A stretch of 64,000 nt of DNA from Roseivirga sp. (GTDB lineage Bacteria; Bacteroidota; Bacteroidia; Cytophagales; Cyclobacteriaceae), in the NCBI GenBank assembly GCA_029262895.1, contig JAJCYM010000029.1, forward strand, positions 1-64,000, read 5' to 3'. The notes under the pieces are model-generated. The model saw nothing but the letters and a program-made list of their open reading frames with translations. It was not told where the DNA came from and made no database searches. Below are positions 35,778 to 44,892 of this stretch, piece by piece (position 1 is the first letter of the stretch; every line of letters starts with the position of its first letter). Made by a program: the position numbers and the translations under genes.

Positions 35778-37205
35778 ATGAGAGTGATCAAGTTGTCCAT
35801 ATTCTTATTAACAGCCTGCTGCTTTTTTGCCGAAGCTCAGCAATATGTGCTGCGCAATGTCAACGTGATCCCAATGGATCAGGAAACCGTGCTTAAACAG
35901 CGAGATGTCCTGATCAAGGACGGTTTGATTGAGAGTCTTGTGCCCTATAGCAAGGCCGCTACACACTCAGGTTATGAGGTAATTGAAGGCAATGGCCGCT
36001 ATTTAATACCGGGTTTGGCTGATATGCACATGCACTTTCTGGCCGATGATCGTATTGCCGATGAATATCGGAAAGATGAATTGCTGGTGCCCTTAAAGTA
36101 TGGCGTACTGAGAGGAAGGGTTCCGATCGGTAATCCTGGTTTGCTCAGAGACAAGGGGAAAATCACTGGCGGGCAATTGTTGGGGCCATCGTTGCTTGTG
36201 GGAAGTCCACAGTTGGCTGGTGTGAACTTTAGTGCAGTTTTTTCAGGGAGTCTGGTGAAAAGCTTTCAGGAAGGATACGATGCTGTTAAGCGGTATAGCG
36301 AGCAGGGATATAGCTTTATAAAAATCACTTTTGGCTTGAACGAAGAGGCCTATCGTGGTATAGTAAAAGCTGGTGAGGATTTCAATATCCCAATTGCAGG
36401 GCACGTACCCGTTGCGATAAAAATCAGAGAAGCCATTAAAGCGGGTCAAGATGTGGAACACCTCGACCAATATATGGATGCCATCTTGAAGGAGGACAGT
36501 CCCACAAAAACCGGACTTTCGGCTTTTGGAATATTTCAGAAGAAATCCTGGGCAACTATGAATTTTATCGATGCTCAAAAAGTAGAGGAGTTGATTGCGC
36601 TTACTGTGGATGCTGGGATTTGGAATACACCGACAAACCATTTTTTCATTTCTTCCTTTGCACGTTTTATTCCGGAGGATGTACTCAGTGCCGGACCTTC
36701 CTACTCCTTGGTTTCTCCGGAGGTGAGAACCGAATTGCTTGATTATAGAGACCGATATTGGAGCGAATCAGCTGAGAAAGAGCTTAGGGAGAAGTATGTC
36801 GAAATGCGGTCTTACCTAATTAGGGAGATATTCAGGAAGAACGGTCGAATATTGGCTGGCTCAGATTCCCCCGAATGGCTCAATTTATACGGATATGCAC
36901 TTCACCAGGAGCTTGAAAATTTTGTTAACGTGGTAGGCCTCACACCCTATGAGGCCTTGCAGACTGCTACCACCAAACCCTCAGAATATATGAACACTCC
37001 TAATATTGGAATGGTGAGAGTAGGGCAGAAGGCTGAGCTTGTGCTGCTAAAAGCGAACCCGCTGAGTGATATTCGAAATATTAGAGATGTTGATGGGGTA
37101 ATGCTCAATGGTAAATGGCTGAGCAAGGAAAAACTAGATCAACTCTATCAACAAGCCAAACAAAGTATACAGAAAGCACCTCTGAGATCGGAATTTAAAA
37201 GGTAA
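35778..37205 (+). CDS. Amidohydrolase family protein, exported
   Basis: 475 aa with a signal peptide ending near AEAQ (residue 21). It has the composite amidohydrolase layout: an N-terminal beta part with RNVNVIPMD, then IPGLADMHMHF with the metal ligands His84/His86, a carboxylated-lysine candidate in SFIKITFG, GHVP and VEHLDQ His ligands, and the late Asp in LAGSDSPEW. The C-terminal VGQKAELVLLKANPL is the returning beta part. It looks like an imidazolonepropionase- or prolidase-like member; the substrate is unknown. Palindromic repeats flank it on both sides. Confidence 0.88.
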   Translation: MRVIKLSIFLLTACCFFAEAQQYVLRNVNVIPMDQETVLKQRDVLIKDGLIESLVPYSKAATHSGYEVIEGNGRYLIPGLADMHMHFLADDRIADEYRKDELLVPLKYGVLRGRVPIGNPGLLRDKGKITGGQLLGPSLLVGSPQLAGVNFSAVFSGSLVKSFQEGYDAVKRYSEQGYSFIKITFGLNEEAYRGIVKAGEDFNIPIAGHVPVAIKIREAIKAGQDVEHLDQYMDAILKEDSPTKTGLSAFGIFQKKSWATMNFIDAQKVEELIALTVDAGIWNTPTNHFFISSFARFIPEDVLSAGPSYSLVSPEVRTELLDYRDRYWSESAEKELREKYVEMRSYLIREIFRKNGRILAGSDSPEWLNLYGYALHQELENFVNVVGLTPYEALQTATTKPSEYMNTPNIGMVRVGQKAELVLLKANPLSDIRNIRDVDGVMLNGKWLSKEKLDQLYQQAKQSIQKAPLRSEFKR

Positions 37206-37245
37206 TCGGTTCTCTCTCACAATTGAGTTTTGGTAAACCTCATTT

Positions 37246-37273
37246 CTCAGAGTCCTCAATGAGTGACTCTGAG
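37246..37273. repeat. Repeat B, related copy (different centre)
   Basis: CTCAGAGTC...GACTCTGAG: same 9-bp arm length and 28-bp total, but the centre is not ATCCnnnGGA. Confidence 0.5.
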
Positions 37274-37293
37274 TGGTTCTTCACACACTATCC

Positions 37294-37321
37294 CTCAGAG
37301 TTATCCGCAGGAAACTCTGAG
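37294..37321. repeat. Repeat B, copy 4
   Basis: CTCAGAGTT-ATCCGCAGGA-AACTCTGAG, 28 bp, perfect arms. The centre is the same as copy 2. Confidence 0.75.
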
Positions 37322-37340
37322 ATTGGTCTGTTTCCTCATC

Positions 37341-37367
37341 CACGGAGTTATCCTTAGGAAGCTCTGA
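37341..37367. repeat. Repeat B, diverged copy 5
   Basis: CACGGAGTT-ATCCTTAGGA-AGCTCTGAA; several arm changes, centre kept. Confidence 0.6.
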
Positions 37368-37443
37368 AGCACAGAAGACAACGATTTTGAGTTTGGCATG
37401 CAATTTGGAAATGTACCTGACATAACAACAAACTCAGGTCATT

Positions 37444-37857
37444 ATGAAAAAATATTTACTCGGAATATCAGTTATACTATTGATATCAAGTTGCGATATC
37501 CACATTATCGAAGAAGCTCCTTACGATCCTAGGGATAACTTCACGGGTCATTTTGAAGCCGAAGAGTACAGTGAGACCTTAGATGTCTATACTTACTTCA
37601 ACCTACGAATACTTAAAGATTCAGACCCTCGTAGCCGGATTGTCTACTTGCGAAATTTCTATGGTGAAAACATGGAAATATATGCAGAAGTGTATGGTGA
37701 TCGGATCACCATACCAAGACAGGTCAATGGTTATTATATCATTGAGGGTTTTGGAAGTTTGGACTACGATGAGCTAGTCATGACTTACACTGTTGAAGAT
37801 ACTTTTCCTGGAAACAGATTCGTGGATTACCTCCACACAGTTTCCTACAGACGATAA
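37444..37857 (+). CDS. Small lipoprotein of unknown function
   Basis: 137 aa. A lipoprotein signal peptide with Cys17 (LLISSCDIH) is followed by about 115 residues predicted to be mostly beta strands (YSETLDVYTYFNLRIL, RIVYLRNFYGENMEIYAEVYGDRITIP, YDELVMTYTVED). I do not recognise a family. A lipocalin-like or small beta-barrel fold would fit the alternating strand pattern. It is a single gene between repeat B copies and a terminator. Confidence 0.75.
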   Translation: MKKYLLGISVILLISSCDIHIIEEAPYDPRDNFTGHFEAEEYSETLDVYTYFNLRILKDSDPRSRIVYLRNFYGENMEIYAEVYGDRITIPRQVNGYYIIEGFGSLDYDELVMTYTVEDTFPGNRFVDYLHTVSYRR

Positions 37858-37876
37858 TGTTGTTGTTTTGAGTTTA

Positions 37877-37895
37877 TCCGCCTTTGGCGGGTTTT
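37877..37895 (+). terminator. Terminator after the small lipoprotein gene
   Basis: CCGCC-TTT-GGCGG stem followed by GTTTTG, 20 bp after the stop. A second possible hairpin (GAAGAGCC...GGCTCTTC, then GCTTTT) lies at about 37901-37940. Confidence 0.6.
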
Positions 37896-37943
37896 GATTT
37901 GAAGAGCCTTACCGATTGACCGCGGTGGGCTCTTCGCTTTTGT

Positions 37944-37980
37944 CCTCCTTGGGAGGAGGTGCCCGAATGGCGGAGGAGGG
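37944..37980. repeat. Repeat A, copy 3
   Basis: CCTCCTTGGGAGGAGG, then TGCCCGAATGGCGGAGGAGGG. It is a diverged copy of the element near 8084 and 8279. Confidence 0.6.
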
Positions 37981-37988
37981 CAGTCAAC

Positions 37989-38021
37989 ATCGGTCTGACC
38001 GCTTTGAGCGGTCGTACCGAT
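37989..38021. repeat. Repeat C, copy 1
   Basis: ATCGGTctGACCGCT-TTG-AGCGGTCgtACCGAT hairpin just after the end of the GH20 gene (which is on the minus strand). Copy 2 is near 63351. Confidence 0.6.
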
Positions 38022-38029
38022 AGCTATTC

Positions 38030-39571
38030 TTACCAATCCACCTTAGGTGATCTATAAAAATCAATGTCCATTACTTCCCAACGGACACCATGACCAGGAA
38101 GCCTCTTTCTATATGCCTCCCATTCCCCTGAACCTGACCATCCGAGCTCAGCATAACCTGGCATACGTGGAAAGACCATATACTCGATTTCATCCATGTT
38201 CGTGACCGTTTCGCTCCATAGTGGTGCTTCAATACCCAGGATGTTATCTTCATTTACACCTTCCATATATTGAGCAGGATCCCAGGAATAACCATGATCT
38301 ACTTCAATGTATCCTGCCCATGTTAAACCTAGGACGGTGGTGGAGTCATATTTCAGGTCCATATAAGTTCTACTGGCTGGGGACATAATCAGCTTAGCGC
38401 CCTTGCTAATGGCCTGAAGGGCGAACTCTTTGTTAGCCCAGAGTTGAGTTACAGAGGTTGAGGTGAGATTGGCTTGGGCTGTTTCATCCCAGCCGATCAT
38501 TTCTTTGCCATGAGACCTCACAATACCCTGAACCCGATTGACGAACTTTAAATAATCTGCTTTCTCAGTGGCATGGCTTTCATCCCCTCCAATATGGATA
38601 TAAGGCCCAGGGGTGAGTGCTGCCACTTCTCTGATAACATCATCTATAAACTCATAGGTGAGTTCCTTATCTACACATAAGGAGCTAAAGCCAACTCTGG
38701 TACCCGTATAAAGTTCTGGTGCCTTGCCATCACAATTCAGCTCAGGATAGGAGGCAAGGGCAGCATTGGTATGCCCCGGCATATCGATTTCAGGAATTAT
38801 GGTGATATATCGATCTGAGGCATACTGAACAATTTCCTTGTATTGTTCCTGTGTATAGAATCCTCCGGTACCTCCACCAACTTCAGTACTACCTCCATGC
38901 GCTGTAAGGTTCGGCCAAGACTTGATTTCAATTCGCCAGCCTTGGTCATCGGCAAGATGGAGGTGTAGTCTATTCATTTTATATAAAGTGAGAAAGTCTA
39001 TATAGCGCTTGACTTCATCAACATCGAAGAAATGTCTTGATACGTCAAGCATTGCACCTCTGTAACTATATTTTGGAGTATCTTGAATAGCAATTACCGG
39101 AAGCGCCAGACCTTCATTGTATTGACCTTGTTGTTCAATTGAAGGGGGTAACAGCTGACGGATAGTCTGAATGCCCCTGAAGATACCAGCTGATCGATAT
39201 GCGGTAAGGACAACCCTCTTACGTGTTATTTCTAACTCATAACCTTCATCTCCCAAGTCAGATTTATCAGGGCTTAGTCGCAGATTAAAATGCTTGTTCT
39301 TTATTGAACCGGATTGAATCACCTCAAAATCAAAGTCCGTGGCCGGATTCAACAGGTTGGAAAGGTAATCGGCTGATCCTTTAATTTCCTGATTGCCATC
39401 AAAGTAGATTTTACTACCAGACTTTAGGATGAAGGAACCTGAGTCTAGTGTGACATTGTCAGGTTGTGGAATTAACGGCTGTAGTGCCACATTTTTCTTG
39501 CTTTCATCCGTACAGGAGAACAAAAGGCAAATGGCTAAGACACATAGAGCAGATTTGATAGACGTATTCAT
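38030..39571 (-). CDS. Beta-N-acetylhexosaminidase, GH20, lipoprotein
   Basis: 513 aa. Lipobox Cys20 (CLLFSC), a GH20b N-terminal alpha/beta domain, and the TIM barrel from about residue 168 (YSYRGAMLDVSRHFF). The catalytic pair Asp330-Glu331 is in HIGGDESHATEKADY; MNRLHLHLADDQGW and EIDMPGHTNA are also standard. It removes terminal GlcNAc or GalNAc from chitin oligomers or glycans by substrate-assisted catalysis. It diverges from a PIG-L deacetylase gene with a symporter behind it, suggesting an amino-sugar use locus. Confidence 0.95.
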   Translation of the reverse strand: MNTSIKSALCVLAICLLFSCTDESKKNVALQPLIPQPDNVTLDSGSFILKSGSKIYFDGNQEIKGSADYLSNLLNPATDFDFEVIQSGSIKNKHFNLRLSPDKSDLGDEGYELEITRKRVVLTAYRSAGIFRGIQTIRQLLPPSIEQQGQYNEGLALPVIAIQDTPKYSYRGAMLDVSRHFFDVDEVKRYIDFLTLYKMNRLHLHLADDQGWRIEIKSWPNLTAHGGSTEVGGGTGGFYTQEQYKEIVQYASDRYITIIPEIDMPGHTNAALASYPELNCDGKAPELYTGTRVGFSSLCVDKELTYEFIDDVIREVAALTPGPYIHIGGDESHATEKADYLKFVNRVQGIVRSHGKEMIGWDETAQANLTSTSVTQLWANKEFALQAISKGAKLIMSPASRTYMDLKYDSTTVLGLTWAGYIEVDHGYSWDPAQYMEGVNEDNILGIEAPLWSETVTNMDEIEYMVFPRMPGYAELGWSGSGEWEAYRKRLPGHGVRWEVMDIDFYRSPKVDW

Positions 39572-39716
39572 TAATGGCAGATGTTGTGAAGTTATATTGT
39601 GATGTTAAACTACATATTATTTTGCGACTCGCCACCCAAAAAATAACCAACGGCAGAATAGCTGAAACATCCTATATTGCCCCCCGTTATAAACCCACTA
39701 TACCATTGCTAAAGAC

Positions 39717-42257
39717 ATGAAGCGCACTTTAAGACCACTTCTGGTTAGTTTAATTGCAATCACCTTTTTTTCAACCCATTCCTTCTCCCAAGCTCCTAGG
39801 AAGCTTAATGCTGCCGAAATCAAGGCTGCATTGAATAAATTAGAGGTATTGGGATCGGTGCTCTACGTTGCTGCTCACCCGGATGACGAGAATACCAGAT
39901 TGATTGGCTATATGTCCCTTGAGAAAAACCTTCGGGCGGGTTATATGGCCATGACCAGAGGAGACGGGGGGCAAAACCTGATTGGCACAGAGATCAGAGA
40001 ATATCTGGGCATCATAAGAACCCAAGAGCTTTTGGCTGCAAGAAGACAAGATGGTAGCGAGCAGTTTTTTACCAGAGCAAATGATTTTGGCTTTTCAAAA
40101 AACCCGGACGAAACCTTTAATACCTGGGATAGGGAAGATGCTTTGGCAGATGTAGTCTGGAATGTAAGGAGGTTCCGTCCTGATGTGATGATCGCAAGGT
40201 TTGATACCACGAGTGGCAGACCTGGAATGCATGGACATCACACTGCGTCAGCTTTGTTGGCTTTGGAAGCATTCGATATTGCCAATGACCCAAATGTTTA
40301 TCCGGAACAACTGAAATATGTGGAGCCATGGCAGCCTAAAGGGCTTTATTGGAATACCTATAACTTCGGTAGAGGTGGTGCAGACCATGAAGGGAAACCT
40401 GGGTATTACACGCTTGATTTCGGCACCTATAACGAACTACTCGGCAAATCATATGGAGAAATTGCAGCGCTCAGTAGCAGTGAGCACAAATCTCAAGGCT
40501 TTGGGCGGATGAGCTCTAGGGGAGAGAATAAGGAATTTTTGATGCGCTGGAAGGGTGAAGAACCTGAGGGTGATATTTTTGCCAATATCGATCAAACCTG
40601 GAACCGGGTCAAGGGTGGTAAGGCCGTGGAGAGACTAATAAAAAGAGCAAATCAGAATTTTGATTTCCAGAATCCATCAACCATAGTTTCTGACTTGTTG
40701 CAGGCCAGAGAAGCTTTATTGAAAATAGAGGACAAATATTGGAAGAATGTAAAGCTCAAAGAACTGGATGTGGTAATTAAGTCTGCCATGGGATTATATC
40801 TGGAGGTGGCAGCCAGAGCCTACAGTGCTGTACCGGGCGAAGAAGTGCCTATTTACTTCGAGGCGATCAATCGTACCGGAATTCAAGCCTCACTTAAATC
40901 CATTAATATTCCTGCTCTGGGAAAAAGAATCAGCGTCAACAAGGCTTTGGCTAATAACAAGCGTCTATTACAGAATGACACCATGCAAATTGCTACCGAC
41001 ATGGCTTATTCACAGCCTTACTGGTTGGTCGATGATGGGTCATTGGGTATGTATCGGGTAGATGATCAGCAGATGATTGGGCTGGCCGAAAATCCTGCAG
41101 CAATCTCAGCTACCTTCGAGATGGAGATTGATAATATACCATATAGCTATGAGACAGACATTATCTACAAACGCAGTGATCGTGTAAAAGGAGAAGTATA
41201 TCGTCCGTTCGTCATTACACCCCCTGTGATGGCTGAAATCAAAGAAAGTGTTTTAATCTTCCCTGACAATGAGCCTAAGACGGTGAATGTAGTAGTCAAG
41301 TCCGGTCGGACAAATGTTAAAGGAAGAGTTAGTCTGAATTTACCTCGGGGATGGAAGTCCAATCCTGCATCTGTTGATTATGACTTAAAGAGCAAGAATC
41401 AGGAACTGTCGGTTACCTTCAGCGTCTTACCTCCGGCCAGGCCCGAAGAAGCATATATAGGTGTGAATGCCACCTACAATGGCAAAACCTACGATAGGGG
41501 TTTGAAGACCATTGAGTACGATCATATACCAGTTCAAACGATCTTTCCTAAGAGTAATACGAAGGTCGTGCGGGTAGATATTCAGAGAACGAGTCAGTAT
41601 GTAGGCTATATCATGGGTTCAGGCGATGCCATTCCTGAGAGCTTGGAGCAGGTCGGTTATACGGTCACTTTGCTTGATCCCAACACCATTACCGCAGAGA
41701 GCCTCGAAGCCTTTGATGCAGTAATTGTAGGAGTGAGGGCCTATAATACCATTGAAAGGATGAATGTGGTTCAACCACGGCTTATGGAGTATGTGAAAGG
41801 TGGAGGAACAGTAATAAACCAGTATAACACCTCAATGAGAAATCAGCCCGACATTGGGCCTTATCCATTCCAGATATCCAGAGACCGGGTTACCGTAGAG
41901 GAGGCTCAGGTGACTATTTTGGCTCCGGATCACCCAATCATTAACGGACCCAATAAGATTACACAAAAGGATTTTGAAGGTTGGGTACAGGAAAGAGGCC
42001 TTTATTTCCCTAACAAATGGGACCCTAAATACACCCCAATCCTTTCTAGTAATGATCCTGGAGAAACGCCTAAAGACGGAGGGCTATTAGTTGGAAAATA
42101 TGGCGAAGGTTATTTTATCTATTCGGGTTATTCCTGGTTCAGAGAATTGCCGGCTGGTGTCCCTGGGGCATTCAGGATTTTCACAAATATGATCTCCATT
42201 GGCAAAGAAAAGCCTAAAAATGCTAACTTGAATTCGGTAGAAAACAATAAAAAATGA
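39717..42257 (+). CDS. PIG-L family deacetylase, large exported form
   Basis: 846 aa with a signal peptide to about FSQ (residue 25). The PIG-L/LmbE domain has AAHPDDEN (His54, Asp56, Asp57) and the later HGHHTASALLALEAF His ligand. Residues about 370-600 look like beta-sandwich domains, and the last 200 are a ThuA/glutamine-amidotransferase-like fold (DAVIVGVRAYN, YVKGGGTVINQYNT). PIG-L enzymes deacetylate N-acetylglucosamine derivatives. The stop overlaps the start of a 45-codon membrane protein gene (ATGA), which in turn overlaps the symporter. Confidence 0.9.
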   Translation: MKRTLRPLLVSLIAITFFSTHSFSQAPRKLNAAEIKAALNKLEVLGSVLYVAAHPDDENTRLIGYMSLEKNLRAGYMAMTRGDGGQNLIGTEIREYLGIIRTQELLAARRQDGSEQFFTRANDFGFSKNPDETFNTWDREDALADVVWNVRRFRPDVMIARFDTTSGRPGMHGHHTASALLALEAFDIANDPNVYPEQLKYVEPWQPKGLYWNTYNFGRGGADHEGKPGYYTLDFGTYNELLGKSYGEIAALSSSEHKSQGFGRMSSRGENKEFLMRWKGEEPEGDIFANIDQTWNRVKGGKAVERLIKRANQNFDFQNPSTIVSDLLQAREALLKIEDKYWKNVKLKELDVVIKSAMGLYLEVAARAYSAVPGEEVPIYFEAINRTGIQASLKSINIPALGKRISVNKALANNKRLLQNDTMQIATDMAYSQPYWLVDDGSLGMYRVDDQQMIGLAENPAAISATFEMEIDNIPYSYETDIIYKRSDRVKGEVYRPFVITPPVMAEIKESVLIFPDNEPKTVNVVVKSGRTNVKGRVSLNLPRGWKSNPASVDYDLKSKNQELSVTFSVLPPARPEEAYIGVNATYNGKTYDRGLKTIEYDHIPVQTIFPKSNTKVVRVDIQRTSQYVGYIMGSGDAIPESLEQVGYTVTLLDPNTITAESLEAFDAVIVGVRAYNTIERMNVVQPRLMEYVKGGGTVINQYNTSMRNQPDIGPYPFQISRDRVTVEEAQVTILAPDHPIINGPNKITQKDFEGWVQERGLYFPNKWDPKYTPILSSNDPGETPKDGGLLVGKYGEGYFIYSGYSWFRELPAGVPGAFRIFTNMISIGKEKPKNANLNSVENNKK

Positions 42258-42391
42258 CCGAAGAAACAAGAGAGGTTGATGAAGGCAAACCTCCATTTTT
42301 TGATTCCTGGTCTAAGATGTATGCACTCGTAATGGGCGTCTTAGCAGTCTTAATCCTCTTATTTTATCTCTTTACTGAATATTATTCATGA
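42254..42391 (+). CDS. 45-aa single-helix membrane protein upstream of the symporter
   Basis: An ATG-TGA frame, 45 codons, too short for the usual cut-off. It begins MTEETREVDEGKPPFFDSWS and has one clear membrane helix (about 22-40, YALVMGVLAVLILLFYLF), then TEYYS. The start overlaps the deacetylase stop (ATGA) and the stop overlaps the symporter start (ATGA). This double coupling and the sensible composition argue that it is translated. It may be a small accessory subunit of the symporter; small partners such as DUF485/DUF3311 proteins are known for other SSS transporters (analogy only). Confidence 0.8.
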   Translation: MTEETREVDEGKPPFFDSWSKMYALVMGVLAVLILLFYLFTEYYS

Positions 42392-44094
42392 GCACTATTG
42401 ATTGGATTGTACTATTCGGTACGCTCATTTCTATTGTGGCTTACGGAGTTTGGAAAACTCGTGGCACTAAAGATATGGACGGTTACCTCAGAGGAGGTAG
42501 TGATGTGAAATGGTGGGCAATTGGCCTTTCAATTATGGCCACACAAGCCAGTGCTATTACTTTCTTGTCCACTCCGGGGCAAGCCTATAATGATGGCATG
42601 GGCTTTATCCAGTTTTATTTTGGATTGCCTATCGCAATGATTCTGATTGCCGTATTCTTTTTGCCTATCTACTATAAACTTAAAGTCTATACGGCCTACG
42701 AATACCTAGAGACTCGTTTTGATATGAAAACGAGGATGTTGGCAGCGTTTATCTTCTTAATACAGAGGGGTTTAGGTGCTGGTATTACAATCTATGCTCC
42801 ATCTATTATTTTATCGTCTTTGCTAGATTGGGATCTGAGAGCTACAAACATAGTAATTGGAGTGCTGGTGATCATTTATACCGTGTCTGGTGGTACTAAA
42901 GCAGTTACCCAGACGCAAAAAATCCAAATGGGTGTAATGATGGGTGGAATGGTTCTGGCTGGAATATTCGTGATTACTTCATTACCAGGCGGTGTGGGCT
43001 TTGGCGATGCCCTTCAGGTTGCAGGCAAAATGGACAAGCTGAATGTGGTTGATTTCGAATTTGATTTGAAGAATCGCTATAGCTTTTGGTCTGGAATCAC
43101 AGGAGCTGTATTCTTGTTCATGTCTTATTTTGGTACAGACCAGTCTCAGGTACAACGCTACCTTTCGGGAAAATCACTGTCTGAAGGTCGTTTAGGCCTT
43201 ATGATGAACGGCCTGCTCAAAGTGCCGATGCAATTTATCATCCTGTTCATTGGCGCTATGGTGTTTGTCTTTTACCAATACAATCAACCACCAGTCTTCT
43301 TTAATGATACAGTAAAGCAGCAAGTCTACGAAACGGAATATGCCGATGATTTTAGAGCATTAGAGTCTGAATATGAATTAGTTTTTGAGAATAAGTTAGA
43401 GGCGGTCAACGAACTAACCGCGGCTGTCGATTCTGAAAACGAAATAGCAATTGCAAGCGCTCGAAAAGAACTGAACCAAATGCAGGCGCAGTCCGATGAA
43501 ATTCGGGATCAGGCCAAGGACATGATCGCCTTAGCTGTACCTGGTGCAGAGATCAATGACAAAGACTACGTCTTTATGTCCTTTGTAACGAATGTGCTGC
43601 CAATTGGCATAGTCGGCCTTCTGTTTGCAGTTATCTTTTCTGCGGCCATGTCTTCCACCTCTTCAGAACTCAATGCCTTAGGAGGGACTACAACCATTGA
43701 TTTCTATAAAAGAAGGATCAAACAAGATGGGGACGACCTGCATTACCTAAAGTCTTCCAAAATGTTTACCCTGGCATGGGGTATATTGGCAATCATTATC
43801 GCTTCCACACTCTCGCTCTTCGAGAATTTAATTCAAGCGGTAAATCTGATTGGGTCACTATTCTACCCAACAGTACTAGGAATCTTCGTGGTGGCCTTTT
43901 TCTTTAAATCCATCAAGTCGAATGCGGTCTTTATTGCTGCGGTTATCAGTCAATTGCTAATTATTTTGATTCATTACCTGAATACACAGGGTACTGCTGG
44001 TGTTTTCACTATGGGTTTCTTGTGGTACAACGCCTTGGGTTGTATCATGGTAGTGATCTTTAGCTTTGTGATTAAGATTATCAGGGATAAATAG
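42388..44094 (+). CDS. Sodium:solute symporter (SSS family)
   Basis: 568 aa with about 13 membrane helices of the SSS family (MAINLY helical; ATQASAITFLSTPGQAYNDGMGF and YFGTDQSQVQRYLSGKS are standard signatures). A hydrophilic, coil-rich insert (about 305-385, YETEYADDFRALESEYELVFENK...) interrupts the membrane domain before the LPIGIVGLLFAVIFSAAMSSTSSELNALGG helix. Substrate is unknown; the GH20 and PIG-L neighbours suggest a sugar or amino sugar. It is coupled to the 45-aa gene by ATGA. Confidence 0.93.
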   Translation: MSTIDWIVLFGTLISIVAYGVWKTRGTKDMDGYLRGGSDVKWWAIGLSIMATQASAITFLSTPGQAYNDGMGFIQFYFGLPIAMILIAVFFLPIYYKLKVYTAYEYLETRFDMKTRMLAAFIFLIQRGLGAGITIYAPSIILSSLLDWDLRATNIVIGVLVIIYTVSGGTKAVTQTQKIQMGVMMGGMVLAGIFVITSLPGGVGFGDALQVAGKMDKLNVVDFEFDLKNRYSFWSGITGAVFLFMSYFGTDQSQVQRYLSGKSLSEGRLGLMMNGLLKVPMQFIILFIGAMVFVFYQYNQPPVFFNDTVKQQVYETEYADDFRALESEYELVFENKLEAVNELTAAVDSENEIAIASARKELNQMQAQSDEIRDQAKDMIALAVPGAEINDKDYVFMSFVTNVLPIGIVGLLFAVIFSAAMSSTSSELNALGGTTTIDFYKRRIKQDGDDLHYLKSSKMFTLAWGILAIIIASTLSLFENLIQAVNLIGSLFYPTVLGIFVVAFFFKSIKSNAVFIAAVISQLLIILIHYLNTQGTAGVFTMGFLWYNALGCIMVVIFSFVIKIIRDK

Positions 44095-44121
44095 CCCACT
44101 GAGATTTGAATAAGTAATAGG

Positions 44122-44892
44122 CTATTTTATCAATCCCGAAATAGCCTCTTTATATGATCGACTAGATTTCAATTTGGTCTTGTCTTTAAGGTGTATAAAA
44201 TACTCTCCATTAAAATAAGGCTCGATTTCAAGGATTTCGTCAATGTTCACGATTGTTGATCGGTGAATGCGCATAAACCGTTTGGGGTCTAGCTTTTCAG
44301 CCATTTGATTCATGCTATCGTTGAGCAAATACTTATCATTCAAGCTGTGGATACAGACGTAATCTCCTGAAGCTTCAATCCATCGAATATGCTCAGTTTT
44401 GATTAAGCGAATCTTGTTTTTTTGCCTTACAGTCACCTTGTCTACATAGCGAGCTGACCCCTTAGACTTAAGTGTTTCATAATCATCCAGGAGGGAAGCA
44501 ATAGTAGCAGAAAACTCCCCTTTGCCCATAAGGCTCAATCGCTTTTTTGCACGATCTAGTGAATCATTAAAACGCTCTCTGTCAAATGGTTTAAGAAGGT
44601 AATCTAAAGCATTAGCTTCAAAGGCAGGAATGGCATATTGGTCATATGCTGTTGTGAAAATGATCAAGGGCATTTCATTGGCGTTAAGCGTTTGAATTAC
44701 CTCAAAGCCATTCATGTCGGGCATTTCAACATCCAGAAACACGATATCCGGTTGATGTTGTATAATCGAATCAACAGCCAATTTCCCGTTAGAGCATTCC
44801 ACCACAATCTCGATACCATCGTGATCTTCAAGGAGAGTCTTAATCACATCTCTGGCTAGTGGTTCATCGTCAACGATTATTGCTTTAATCAT
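44122..44892 (-). CDS. LytTR response regulator
   Basis: 256 aa from the ATG giving MIKAIIVDDEPLARDV; an ATG five codons earlier is possible. The receiver domain has Asp54 in VFLDVEMPD and Lys in LLKPFDRERF. The C-terminal LytTR domain is clear (IRLIKTEHIRWIEASGDYVCIHSL, FMRIHRSTIVNIDEI, LKSSRSYKEAI). It overlaps the end of the kinase gene by 8 bp. Converges with the symporter gene, whose locus may be under its control. Confidence 0.94.
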   Translation of the reverse strand: MIKAIIVDDEPLARDVIKTLLEDHDGIEIVVECSNGKLAVDSIIQHQPDIVFLDVEMPDMNGFEVIQTLNANEMPLIIFTTAYDQYAIPAFEANALDYLLKPFDRERFNDSLDRAKKRLSLMGKGEFSATIASLLDDYETLKSKGSARYVDKVTVRQKNKIRLIKTEHIRWIEASGDYVCIHSLNDKYLLNDSMNQMAEKLDPKRFMRIHRSTIVNIDEILEIEPYFNGEYFIHLKDKTKLKSSRSYKEAISGLIK

